This document shows positions 7,717 through 14,448 of a stretch of 18,192 bases of DNA, piece after piece. Under the pieces are notes generated by a model that saw only the letters and a list, made by a program, of their open reading frames with translations, did no database searches and was not told where the DNA came from. The stretch's first letter is position 1, and each line of letters opens with the position of its first letter. Origin of the DNA: Lysobacterales bacterium (lineage in GTDB: Bacteria > Pseudomonadota > Gammaproteobacteria > Xanthomonadales > SZUA-36); NCBI GenBank assembly GCA_021648045.1, contig JAKITM010000044.1:1-18192 (forward strand). Reading direction: 5' to 3'. Made by a program: the position numbers and the translations under genes.

Positions 7717-8907
7717 TTAAGCGAGAATCTTCGCTACAACACCAGCACCTACGGTACGACCACCCTCACGGATAGCGAAACGCAGGCCTTCTTCCATCGC
7801 GATTGGGTTGATTAACTCAACCACCATCTGGATGTTGTCGCCAGGCATTACCATTTCTACACCTTCAGGCAACTCTACCGCACCGGTAATATCGGTGGTA
7901 CGGAAGTAAAACTGTGGGCGATAACCCTTGAAGAATGGGGTGTGACGACCGCCTTCATCTTTCGACAAAATGTAGACTTCTGCCTCAAACTTGGTGTGCG
8001 GGTTGATTGATCCAGAATGTGCCAGCACCTGACCCCGCTCTACATCTTCACGCTTAGTACCACGAAGCAGTACACCCACATTATCACCGGCACGACCTTC
8101 GTCCAGCAATTTACGGAACATTTCAACACCGGTACAAGTGGTCTTAACCGTATCTTTAATACCGACGATTTCGATTTCTTCACCCACTTTAACAATACCG
8201 CGCTCAATTCGTCCGGTTACAACAGTACCGCGACCAGAGATTGAGAATACATCTTCAATTGGTAGCAGGAATGGCTTGTCCATATCGCGTTCAGGTTGTG
8301 GAATGTAGGCATCCATTTCTTCCAGCAATTTAACCACTGAAGGTACGCCGATTTCGGACTCATCACCTTCTAGTGCTTTCAGTGCAGAACCGATAACGAT
8401 CGGGGTATCATCACCCGGGAAGTCGTAGTCAGACAGCAACTCACGAATTTCCATCTCTACCAATTCTAATAATTCGTCATCATCCACCTGGTCGGCTTTG
8501 TTCATATAAACCAGAATGTAGGGAACGCCTACCTGGCGCGCCAGCAGAATGTGCTCGCGGGTTTGTGGCATTGGGCCATCAGCCGCTGAACAAACCAAAA
8601 TTGCGCCATCCATCTGTGCCGCACCAGTAATCATGTTTTTCACATAATCAGCATGGCCCGGGCAATCTACATGCGCGTAATGGCGTGCGTCTGTTTCGTA
8701 TTCAACATGAGCGGTGGCAATAGTAATACCACGGGCGCGTTCTTCAGGGGCATTATCGATTTGATCGTATGCCTTAAATTCACCGCCACGAGCTTCAGCA
8801 CATACTTTCGTTAATGCCGCTGTCAGGGTTGTTTTACCATGATCAACATGGCCAATTGTGCCAACATTTACATGGGGTTTATTACGTTCAAATTTTTCTT
8901 TTGACAT
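7717..8907 (-). CDS. tuf: Elongation factor Tu
   Basis: EF-Tu is the GTPase that delivers aminoacyl-tRNA to the ribosomal A site. The product is 396 residues (E. coli 394). The GTP-binding motifs are GHVDHGKT (residues 19-26), the switch-I threonine in RGITI, DCPGH (about 81-85), NKAD (about 136-139) and GSALKA. Domains 2 and 3 follow, with GRGTVVTGRIERG and the C-terminal REGGRTVGAGVVAKIL. The frame is open seven codons further upstream, but I chose the ATG at 8907 because it gives the family start MSKEKFERNKPHVNVGTIG and follows GGAGACGG. It is downstream of three tRNA genes, like E. coli tufB. Confidence 0.98.
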   Translation of the reverse strand: MSKEKFERNKPHVNVGTIGHVDHGKTTLTAALTKVCAEARGGEFKAYDQIDNAPEERARGITIATAHVEYETDARHYAHVDCPGHADYVKNMITGAAQMDGAILVCSAADGPMPQTREHILLARQVGVPYILVYMNKADQVDDDELLELVEMEIRELLSDYDFPGDDTPIVIGSALKALEGDESEIGVPSVVKLLEEMDAYIPQPERDMDKPFLLPIEDVFSISGRGTVVTGRIERGIVKVGEEIEIVGIKDTVKTTCTGVEMFRKLLDEGRAGDNVGVLLRGTKREDVERGQVLAHSGSINPHTKFEAEVYILSKDEGGRHTPFFKGYRPQFYFRTTDITGAVELPEGVEMVMPGDNIQMVVELINPIAMEEGLRFAIREGGRTVGAGVVAKILA

Positions 8908-9003
8908 TACCGTCTCCGAATCTCTCACTCACAAGGCTCAAGTACTACACTAAAACCCTAACGATTAACTTAATAATATATTACTAAAAACTCATAAAAT
9001 ATC

Positions 9004-9079
<76 letters not shown>

Positions 9080-9113
9080 AAAACTAAGCGGGCAAAAATA
9101 CCTGCAATGTAAC

Positions 9114-9187
<74 letters not shown>

Positions 9188-9337
9188 CGAACCCGTTTTT
9201 TCAAACAGTAACAACAGTACTTATATGTTCAAAACCACTTGCCCAAACTCAAAGAGCCAACCAAAATCAGCCTAAGCTGAGCCCGCAATTTCCGGCATTT
9301 ACACTACATTCACACCAACTTCACTCACGCGCGAAAC

Positions 9338-9422
9338 TGGTGGAGGGGGGAGGATTCGAACCTCCGAAGGCTAAGCCAGCAGATTTACAGTCTGCCCTCG
9401 TTGACCGCTTGAGTACCCCTCC
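9338..9422 (-). tRNA. tRNA-Tyr (anticodon GTA)
   Basis: This is an 85-base class II tRNA with a long variable arm and encoded CCA. The acceptor GGAGGGG pairs with CCCCTCC, and the anticodon arm is GCAGA-CTGTAAA-TCTGC. It corresponds to E. coli tyrU. The thrU gene that precedes tyrU in E. coli is absent here, so tRNA-Tyr is the first gene of the operon. Confidence 0.97.
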
Positions 9423-9444
9423 AAGAGCACAATGCCAGCCCACT

Positions 9445-9473
9445 ATTATCTAATAAAGCGTTTTATCAGTCAA
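9445..9473 (-). promoter_or_regulatory. Promoter of the tRNA-Tyr-Gly-Thr-tuf operon
   Basis: On the minus strand TTGACT (9468-9473) and GATAAT (9445-9450) are separated by exactly 17 bases, each one mismatch from the sigma-70 consensus. The start would fall about 15-20 bases upstream of the tRNA-Tyr 5' end. GTGGGC follows the -10 and is fairly GC-rich, as in growth-regulated stable-RNA promoters. Confidence 0.8.
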
Positions 9474-9683
9474 GCACAGTATGTATATAAATTCAGATAA
9501 AAAGGCAGCAAAACGCAATCTTATTCAAAGCATTGTTTTATACACCCTGTTAAAGCTCACATATAAGGCTTACAAACGGTCTTTTTAGAGCCGAAATTAC
9601 GGCTAGACTTGCACAAATGAGGATAGTCATTGGAATCATGTCACTCATACCCTGGTAACCAGCGCTGTGTTTAACGCTTGGCA

Positions 9684-9704
9684 TATAACGAGCTGCGTTA
9701 TACT
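9684..9704 (+). promoter_or_regulatory. higBA operator overlapping the -10 element
   Basis: A perfect inverted repeat, TATAACG-AGCTG-CGTTATA (9684-9702), lies 12 bases upstream of the chosen higB start. It overlaps a good -10 hexamer TATACT (9699-9704). A TTGGCA at 9678-9683 could be the -35, though the 15-base spacer is short. HigA-type antitoxins typically bind such palindromes and repress their own operon. The palindrome is seen; binding by HigA is inferred. Bases 9474-9677 hold no gene I can support, only a small hairpin at 9589-9604. Confidence 0.65.
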
Positions 9705-9713
9705 GCGTGGTAC

Positions 9714-9989
9714 ATGATAAAGAACATTAAGTGCAAGCGGACTCAAGCTCTTTATGAAGGCAAAAACCCTAAGCAGTTTAGGGCATTTAAGGCTCAAACT
9801 GAGCGTAAATTACAAATGCTGGATGCCGCAGTTGAGTTGCTTGATTTACTTTCGCCACTGGGCAATAAATTTGAAAAACTAGGTGGTCACAGCTTAGGGC
9901 AATATAGTATTCGGATTAACAAACAGTGGCATATATGTTTTGCTTGGACCAATGAACCTTGCGCTGTAGATATAACTAATTACCATTAA
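9714..9989 (+). CDS. higB: HigB-type toxin, RelE/ParE superfamily
   Basis: This is the toxin of a type II toxin-antitoxin pair. HigB proteins are ribosome-dependent mRNA endonucleases of the RelE fold. The 91-residue protein starts MIKNIKCKRTQALYEGK; helices with FRAFKAQTERKLQMLDAA follow, and then the core GQYSIRINKQWHICFAW and the C-terminal NYH. I start it at 9714, not at 9678, because the inner ATG gives the family N-terminus and the longer start would lie upstream of the operator. Many relatives have Arg in QWRICF where this protein has His (residue 73), which might alter activity. higA follows after nine bases, the toxin-first order typical of higBA. It looks intact. Confidence 0.92.
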   Translation: MIKNIKCKRTQALYEGKNPKQFRAFKAQTERKLQMLDAAVELLDLLSPLGNKFEKLGGHSLGQYSIRINKQWHICFAWTNEPCAVDITNYH

Positions 9990-9998
9990 GAGGTATAG

Positions 9999-10295
9999 AT
10001 GATGAATAATATGCGCCCCATTCACCCCGGTGAAATTATCAAACAGGAGTACCTTGAGCTATTGGGTATGAGCGTCAATGCTTTAGCTATTGCTCTGCGT
10101 GTACCCGCGCCTAGAATTAATGATGTGGTTAGGCAAAAGCGAGCAGTTAGCGTTGATACCGCTCTCAGGTTAGCCCGGTATTTTAGTACTACAGCGCAGT
10201 TTTGGCTGAATTTACAAACCAGCTATGACTTAAAATTGGCCCAGGGAAGCGTGGCCAAAATTAAGCGTGAAGTTCTGCCTTTGCAAGTTGCTTAG
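9999..10295 (+). CDS. higA: HigA-type antitoxin, XRE-family HTH regulator
   Basis: HigA is the antitoxin that neutralises HigB and probably represses the operon. The 98-residue protein has MRPIHPGEIIKQEYLELLGMS near its N-terminus, with a helix-turn-helix covering about residues 24-62 (NALAIALRVPAPRINDVVR and the following helix), then the family segment TTAQFWLNLQ. AGAGG precedes two consecutive ATG codons (9999 and 10002); a third in-frame ATG is at 10011, so the exact start is uncertain by a few residues. Its 3' end and downstream palindrome recur at 12085-12165 and about 15436-15530, and most of its coding sequence recurs at 11828-12097. Confidence 0.93.
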   Translation: MMNNMRPIHPGEIIKQEYLELLGMSVNALAIALRVPAPRINDVVRQKRAVSVDTALRLARYFSTTAQFWLNLQTSYDLKLAQGSVAKIKREVLPLQVA

Positions 10296-10367
10296 CTTGG
10301 GAATAGGGGCGGGTAGCCACCCAGCCCATTCCATTACCTTATGCACAATACAAGACCTGACCCTGCT
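10283..10367 (+). repeat. higA-tail repeat, copy A (with hairpin)
   Basis: This is the complete parent copy of an element found three times in direct orientation. It comprises the last codons of higA, a hairpin and a conserved tail. The hairpin (10300-10332) pairs GGAAT/ATTCC, GGGC/GCCC and GGGT/ACCC with small bulges and could terminate higBA, although no U tract follows. The tail includes TGCACAATACAAGACCTGAC, identical to copy C except for its last base. No gene follows before 10399. Confidence 0.8.
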
Positions 10368-10398
10368 GCACTAAAACACTTGATAACCTGATTAAAAC

Positions 10399-11589
10399 TT
10401 AATATGACAGCATTGAAGTTGAAATCTGTTCGTGTAGCAAACGATATTTTTCATGAAGTACGCTATAGCCACACGGATCTTCCGGCTCAACTCCCACCTG
10501 TTTCAAACCCGCTGATGTTAATTCTCGTTTTTGCGCTCTAGAAAGAGAAACTGCAAGCCCAAATTGAGATAAATCCTTATAAAAAGCGTCAAGCTCCTCC
10601 CAGCCACCTAAAGGGATTCTGTCTCCAGAAAACCAAAGTGGCTTAGAGCATCTTAGTTCTACATGCTCGGCTTCTTGCGAAAACCTGATCTTTTGCCAAA
10701 CTTTATCAGGGTCATCCGAATTGATAATGGAGTGATAGTAGTATTCAATTTGATGACCCAATGCTTGATGCTTATGTTCCTGAGACTCATTTAAAAGAAG
10801 TTTAGCAACAATTCGACAGTACTCTATTCCTTCAATATGTTTTGCCGCTGCCATCGCCACGCATAATTCAACTATGTTTTCGAGCAGGTTGTTAATGCCG
10901 TCGTTCCGAAAATTTTTCCACGCTAGCCTTTCTGCAGGATAGTAATATGATCGAATGGTCGATTCTGGTATACCCGCTTTGTAGTACTCCCTCAATATCA
11001 AGGTAGCCTCAATTGGAGGTGGGTTTTCACCCACATGTTTTCTTACCAACTCTCTCCATTTGGAGGCTTCACCGCCATAATACCGATAAACATATGATGC
11101 CTCACTCGCAAGCTTCAACCTCTCGATGTTTTCCTGGGTTACAAGTACTTCAAGTCCTTCCAAGCTCCCATCTATATTGTTAAAGTTCGGTCCATCCGTA
11201 AAGTAAACCACTACATTTTCAGGATCGGCATCACGTAAACGCATAATGATGTCATGCTCATCACACCATTGTTTGTAAGGTGAGTAACGGCAACTGACTG
11301 CAAGCCTATATAGCGCCTCAAGGTTTTGTTCAAAACGATCGGCGACTTCTGCCATCAAGTCAATATTTCCACTTTTAACCCAAAATACTGGCAAGTCTTC
11401 TTTTTCCATCGCTTGGTAAATCTGCTTTTCCCATTCATTAGTCGCTTCAATTGCGTTGCCCTCTTTTTCTGGAATTACGATATAAACTGGCGTGCTACTG
11501 AAAGAGGATGAGAAAAATGTGAGCAACATCACACCAATCAATAGACGTAAACGTGAGAAGTTGGATGGACGATTATTGATTTTCAACAT
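10399..11589 (-). CDS. Unrecognised secreted protein (396 residues)
   Basis: I do not recognise this protein. The N-terminus has basic residues, then a hydrophobic core (LRLLIGVMLLTFF) and a small-residue stretch (SSSFSSTP), which looks like a Sec signal peptide with cleavage near residue 30-35, so the protein is probably periplasmic or exported. The mature part is about 360 residues, rich in aromatic and charged residues, with repeated YYY/YYH-type tyrosine clusters and about seven scattered cysteines; I see no catalytic motif. A GTG nine bases upstream could start it, but I chose the ATG at 11589 because AGGTG is correctly spaced from it. It is bounded by higA-tail copies A and B and lies opposite to them. 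A tiny ORF ends one base before its start. Confidence 0.75.
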   Translation of the reverse strand: MLKINNRPSNFSRLRLLIGVMLLTFFSSSFSSTPVYIVIPEKEGNAIEATNEWEKQIYQAMEKEDLPVFWVKSGNIDLMAEVADRFEQNLEALYRLAVSCRYSPYKQWCDEHDIIMRLRDADPENVVVYFTDGPNFNNIDGSLEGLEVLVTQENIERLKLASEASYVYRYYGGEASKWRELVRKHVGENPPPIEATLILREYYKAGIPESTIRSYYYPAERLAWKNFRNDGINNLLENIVELCVAMAAAKHIEGIEYCRIVAKLLLNESQEHKHQALGHQIEYYYHSIINSDDPDKVWQKIRFSQEAEHVELRCSKPLWFSGDRIPLGGWEELDAFYKDLSQFGLAVSLSRAQKRELTSAGLKQVGVEPEDPCGYSVLHEKYRLLHEQISTSMLSY

Positions 11590-11590
11590 A

Positions 11591-11644
11591 CTAAACACCT
11601 AACGAAACTGTAAAAAAACCTCCGAATAGTAAAATCCTATTCAT
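11591..11644 (-). CDS. Possible 17-residue leader peptide ORF
   Basis: A 17-codon ORF (MNRILLFGGFFTVSLGV) ends with TAG one base before the ATG of the secreted-protein gene. It has its own AAAGG ribosome site seven to eight bases upstream and contains a run of seven T. The peptide is hydrophobic, like the start of a signal peptide. It could couple translation of the next gene or be a relic of a longer gene; shifting frame at the T run does not join it to the next gene. So short an ORF may be chance. Confidence 0.3.
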   Translation of the reverse strand: MNRILLFGGFFTVSLGV

Positions 11645-11790
11645 AAAGCTACCTTTCTGGCTTCCTGGTTTTTCAGTCTCTCTAATCAACCCGAAACAGC
11701 CTTTTCTTATTTGTACCATTTGCACCATTTTGCTTTCTCTTTCTGAAGTTAAACCATAACATAGTGTATTAGAGCCTGAACCATAAAGTC

Positions 11791-11819
11791 AAAATCACAG
11801 AAAATCACAGGACAGGCAC
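11791..11819. repeat. Tandem 10-mer and short motif at the left edge of copy B
   Basis: AAAATCACAG occurs twice in tandem (11791-11810) and runs into GGACAGGCAC (11810-11819), nine bases before homology to higA begins at 11828. The same GGACAGGCAC occurs at 17845-17854 upstream of the RAYT gene. The sequence probably marks a rearrangement junction or a RAYT-related repeat. Bases 11645-11790 hold nothing I can support as a gene. Confidence 0.5.
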
Positions 11820-11827
11820 TCAGTGTC

Positions 11828-12097
11828 CCCGGTGAAATTATCAAACAAGAGCACCTTGAGCCATTGGGTATGAGTGTTAATGCTTTAGCTATTGCTTTGC
11901 GTGTGCCCGCGCCTAGAATTAATGATGTGGTTAGGCAAAAGCGAGCAGTTAGCGTTGATACCGCTCTCAGGTTAGCCCGGTATTTTAGCACTACAGCGCA
12001 GTTTTGGCTGAATTTACAAACCAGCTATGACTTGAAGTTAGCCCAGGGAAGTGTGGCCAATATTAAGCACGAAGTTCTGCCTTTGCAAGTTGCTTAG
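11828..12097 (+). pseudogene. 5'-truncated higA copy (copy B)
   Basis: This reading frame matches higA from its PGEI segment (about residue 11) to the stop. My hand count gives about 16 differences in about 270 bases, roughly 94% identity. Most differences are silent; the visible replacements include Tyr to His, Leu to Pro, Lys to Asn and Arg to His. The first codons, ribosome site, higB and operator are missing. The first in-frame ATG is at 11864, which would leave 77 residues keeping the helix-turn-helix but losing the N-terminal segment. It is most likely a decayed fragment, though a short orphan antitoxin or repressor cannot be excluded because the frame is intact. Confidence 0.85.
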
Positions 12098-12165
12098 CTT
12101 GGGACTAGGGGCGGGTTGGACCTCCCCTAGTCAATAATTCTTATCCAAAATACAAGGCCTGAGCC
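12085..12165 (+). repeat. higA-tail repeat, copy B (perfect hairpin)
   Basis: This is the second copy of the higA-tail element. The hairpin has a perfect 9-bp stem, GACTAGGGG/CCCCTAGTC (12103-12132), at the same position as in copy A but with a different stem sequence, followed by the AT-rich AATAATTCTT. The tail (AATACAAGGCCTGAGCCTG) is more diverged than in copies A and C. It could act as a terminator on the plus strand. Confidence 0.8.
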
Positions 12166-12184
12166 TGCTTGCCTCCTGAATTCC

Positions 12185-13219
12185 TCACTCATGATGTTTT
12201 TTCTTTTCAATGGTGTTAATCCATGAAAATATCTTGTTAGCATTTGCAGTTATTGACCATGAATTTTGGCGGTCACCTTTACTAGCTAAATCCTTATTTG
12301 CTTGATCTATCTTATCTTTAATATAAATGGGTAAAAATTTATCATACATGGCATCAACAGACATTGTTTCATCGCAACGATTGGGGAAATCGTGATCCAA
12401 TATACGGGTGCCGTAATCACTCGAAAAAGGATAGTGATAAACGCCGCCGTTACTTTTCATCAATTTTTCATTTTTCATATATTGGATTTTACTATTCGTA
12501 GCCTTCACATATTCGTTTCTGGCATTCGTCTTGAAACCTTCCACACTATGAAATGCCGTTCCCATCGTTTCAGAAAATATTTTTACCATACACGATAATG
12601 CCAATTGGCGTTTCACATCAAATTCAAAGGCACCATAGGCATCATCCGCTTCGGTAAAATTTCCAGTGACTATTTCAAGTTCGCGCTTGTAGAAGATAAT
12701 CCTAGCATCTGTTTTAGTGATTTCGACTGCAAGAATATTGTCAGATTCATCGAGAAAACTTGTGTTCGGGTAAACAATTTCAAAGGTCTTTTCGTATTTT
12801 TTTTGCGCACTATTGGAAAAGTAATTACCGAGCTCACCAACAAGCAACATGCCAACCAGTATAATCATGATAGCGCCGCCGACAAGCACCATAGTACCCA
12901 ATAGTGTCCGCCCTATGAAAGGAGCAGGTGATGGCATACTACGCTTTGGTTTTTGACCCGCTTTTGGATCAATACTCGAGGCACTATCGGTTGCACCCCA
13001 GGTTAAAAAATAGCTTAACAAGTTCCATGTACCGAAACCTATAACGCCCATTAAAGCACTAAGCACGAGCAGGTAATAAGGCGCCAATAGAAAAGCATTA
13101 ACCAGCAAACTACCGAGCCCTGGTTCTTTGAAATGAATAACACTATCGGCTATCGATTTGGATATGAAAAATGATGCGCAAGCTATAGTTAATGCTGCGG
13201 CTACTTTTATGAGCCTCAT
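12185..13219 (-). CDS. Unrecognised three-helix membrane protein (344 residues)
   Basis: I do not recognise this protein. Hydrophobic segments lie at about residues 5-25, 37-62 (possibly extended to 73) and 104-130, with a polar Ser/Pro/Lys linker at 75-100. A soluble domain of about 210 residues follows (131-344), with mixed charged and aromatic residues, two cysteines and no catalytic motif I can identify; it ends in a Lys/His-rich tail. Topology by charge is ambiguous. The ATG at 13219 has only a weak ribosome site (GAGT). The gene lies between higA-tail copies B and C on the opposite strand, with the mscS pair upstream, but a 352-base gap makes a shared operon unlikely. Confidence 0.75.
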   Translation of the reverse strand: MRLIKVAAALTIACASFFISKSIADSVIHFKEPGLGSLLVNAFLLAPYYLLVLSALMGVIGFGTWNLLSYFLTWGATDSASSIDPKAGQKPKRSMPSPAPFIGRTLLGTMVLVGGAIMIILVGMLLVGELGNYFSNSAQKKYEKTFEIVYPNTSFLDESDNILAVEITKTDARIIFYKRELEIVTGNFTEADDAYGAFEFDVKRQLALSCMVKIFSETMGTAFHSVEGFKTNARNEYVKATNSKIQYMKNEKLMKSNGGVYHYPFSSDYGTRILDHDFPNRCDETMSVDAMYDKFLPIYIKDKIDQANKDLASKGDRQNSWSITANANKIFSWINTIEKKKHHE

Positions 13220-13571
13220 TGTTTATTACTCGTATAACCCAAACTTTACCCCTTCTTTTCTCAACACACCTAGACAATAGTAATTAAGGTGCCTCATGCT
13301 CATGCAGCTAACGCCGCATTAAGCGGTGAGTCATAGTTTGCTAAAGTGTGGAACGAGCAAACTGTTACGAATCCGACTTTAATGCCTTAATTATAGCTGT
13401 ATTTCATTGGAGGAAAGCTTTCCTGATGGTGTCAATCCTCTATTGGAAACACTGGTTGATAACTGCTGCCTATTTAGGCTCCCTTCATATAAGAATTGGG
13501 TTCAGACCCCAAATAACACTAGAATTGGTAGTGCTATTCGTGCCTACCCTCAAAATTCCTCAACAGGCGGT
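13220..13571. other. Intergenic region with several inverted repeats
   Basis: This gap of 352 bases holds no gene I can support. It contains a CCGC/GCGG hairpin (about 13311-13327), a perfect 7-bp inverted repeat GTTTGCT/AGCAAAC (about 13337-13363), a perfect 14-bp palindrome AGGAAAGCTTTCCT (13411-13424), a hairpin TTGGG/CCCAA around TTCAGAC (about 13496-13512), and a direct repeat AGAATTGG at 13492 and 13521. Some may be relics of mobile elements or operators for the membrane protein gene downstream on the minus strand. No terminator for the first mscS-like gene is evident. Confidence 0.5.
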
Positions 13572-14402
13572 TTAGCCGTCTATTTCTACCTGGTGCGGAT
13601 ACGGAATTGTTATCCCGTTTTTATCAAAAGCTTCTTTGATCGATTTATTGAGGTCGAACATAACGTCCCAATAATCGTCTGCCTTGCACCAAACCCGGTT
13701 TTGGATATCGACCGAACTATCATTGAGTTTCACGACCTTTGCCCATGGTGTGTCTGGCTTAGAAAGCACGGACGGATGAGCGGCGGATACATCTTTCAAG
13801 ATTTTGATCGCCTTGTCGATATCATCATCATAATGAATGCCATAATCCACATCAACACGGCGCACGCCCATGGATGTAAAGTTTTGAATAGTTGAACCCC
13901 AAGCCTCGCCGTTAGCGATGATGATTTTTATATTATCGAGACTGGTCAGAACCGTAGTAAAAATATTGACATCGTGAACCACACCTTCTTCGCCGGCCAC
14001 AGCAACATAATCACCGATTTTATAAGGACGGAACAACATCAACATCACACCTGCGGCTACATTACCGAGCGTGCCTTGCAAAGCCAAACCAATGGCCAAT
14101 GTCGCCGCACCAAGCATAGCGACAAGGGACGAGGCTTCGATGCCCATTTTGGTTATCGCGGCCACGACGACAACAACTGTCAGCGTATATTTGGCAATCG
14201 AGCCAAGGAAATTTGCCAATGTTTCGTCAATATTGGGTGCTTTAACAACTTTCTTTCTGATCGCGTTGCCGATACGTTTGGCAAACCACATACCGATAAT
14301 GAGTATAGCTAGCCCGATAGCAATATTTATCACTGCCGGCTGCATCTGCGCCCAATAACCTGCCAATTTATCCGGTGCTATTAAATCTATTACATTTTCC
14401 AT
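13572..14402 (-). CDS. mscS: Small-conductance mechanosensitive channel, MscS type
   Basis: MscS forms a homoheptameric inner-membrane channel that opens under tension and releases solutes after hypo-osmotic shock. The 276-residue protein (E. coli 286) has TM1 at about residues 22-42, TM2 at 65-87 and the Gly/Ala-rich pore helix TM3 at 93-125 (LGAATLAIGLALQGTLGN, then AAGVMLMLFRPYKIGDYV), closely matching MscS. The cytoplasmic beta and alpha/beta domains follow, ending TIPYPHQVEIDG. AGGAA precedes the ATG. It begins 46 bases after the end of a paralogue on the same strand, so the two are probably co-transcribed. Confidence 0.95.
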   Translation of the reverse strand: MENVIDLIAPDKLAGYWAQMQPAVINIAIGLAILIIGMWFAKRIGNAIRKKVVKAPNIDETLANFLGSIAKYTLTVVVVVAAITKMGIEASSLVAMLGAATLAIGLALQGTLGNVAAGVMLMLFRPYKIGDYVAVAGEEGVVHDVNIFTTVLTSLDNIKIIIANGEAWGSTIQNFTSMGVRRVDVDYGIHYDDDIDKAIKILKDVSAAHPSVLSKPDTPWAKVVKLNDSSVDIQNRVWCKADDYWDVMFDLNKSIKEAFDKNGITIPYPHQVEIDG

Positions 14403-14448
14403 CGCAATTTCCTGTGAGCTTGAGTCTATGTGCTGAGTTTTATTAAGT

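Noticed and set aside
11749..11991. Minus-strand 80-codon frame over the truncated higA
   Set aside because: It is antisense to the higA-derived frame and resembles nothing.
13301..13370. attC-like (integron) site, because TAACGCCGCATTAAGCGG resembles the start of some attC sites
   Set aside because: The two halves do not pair with each other across the site as attC requires, consensus core sites are imperfect, and there is no integrase or cassette orientation to fit.
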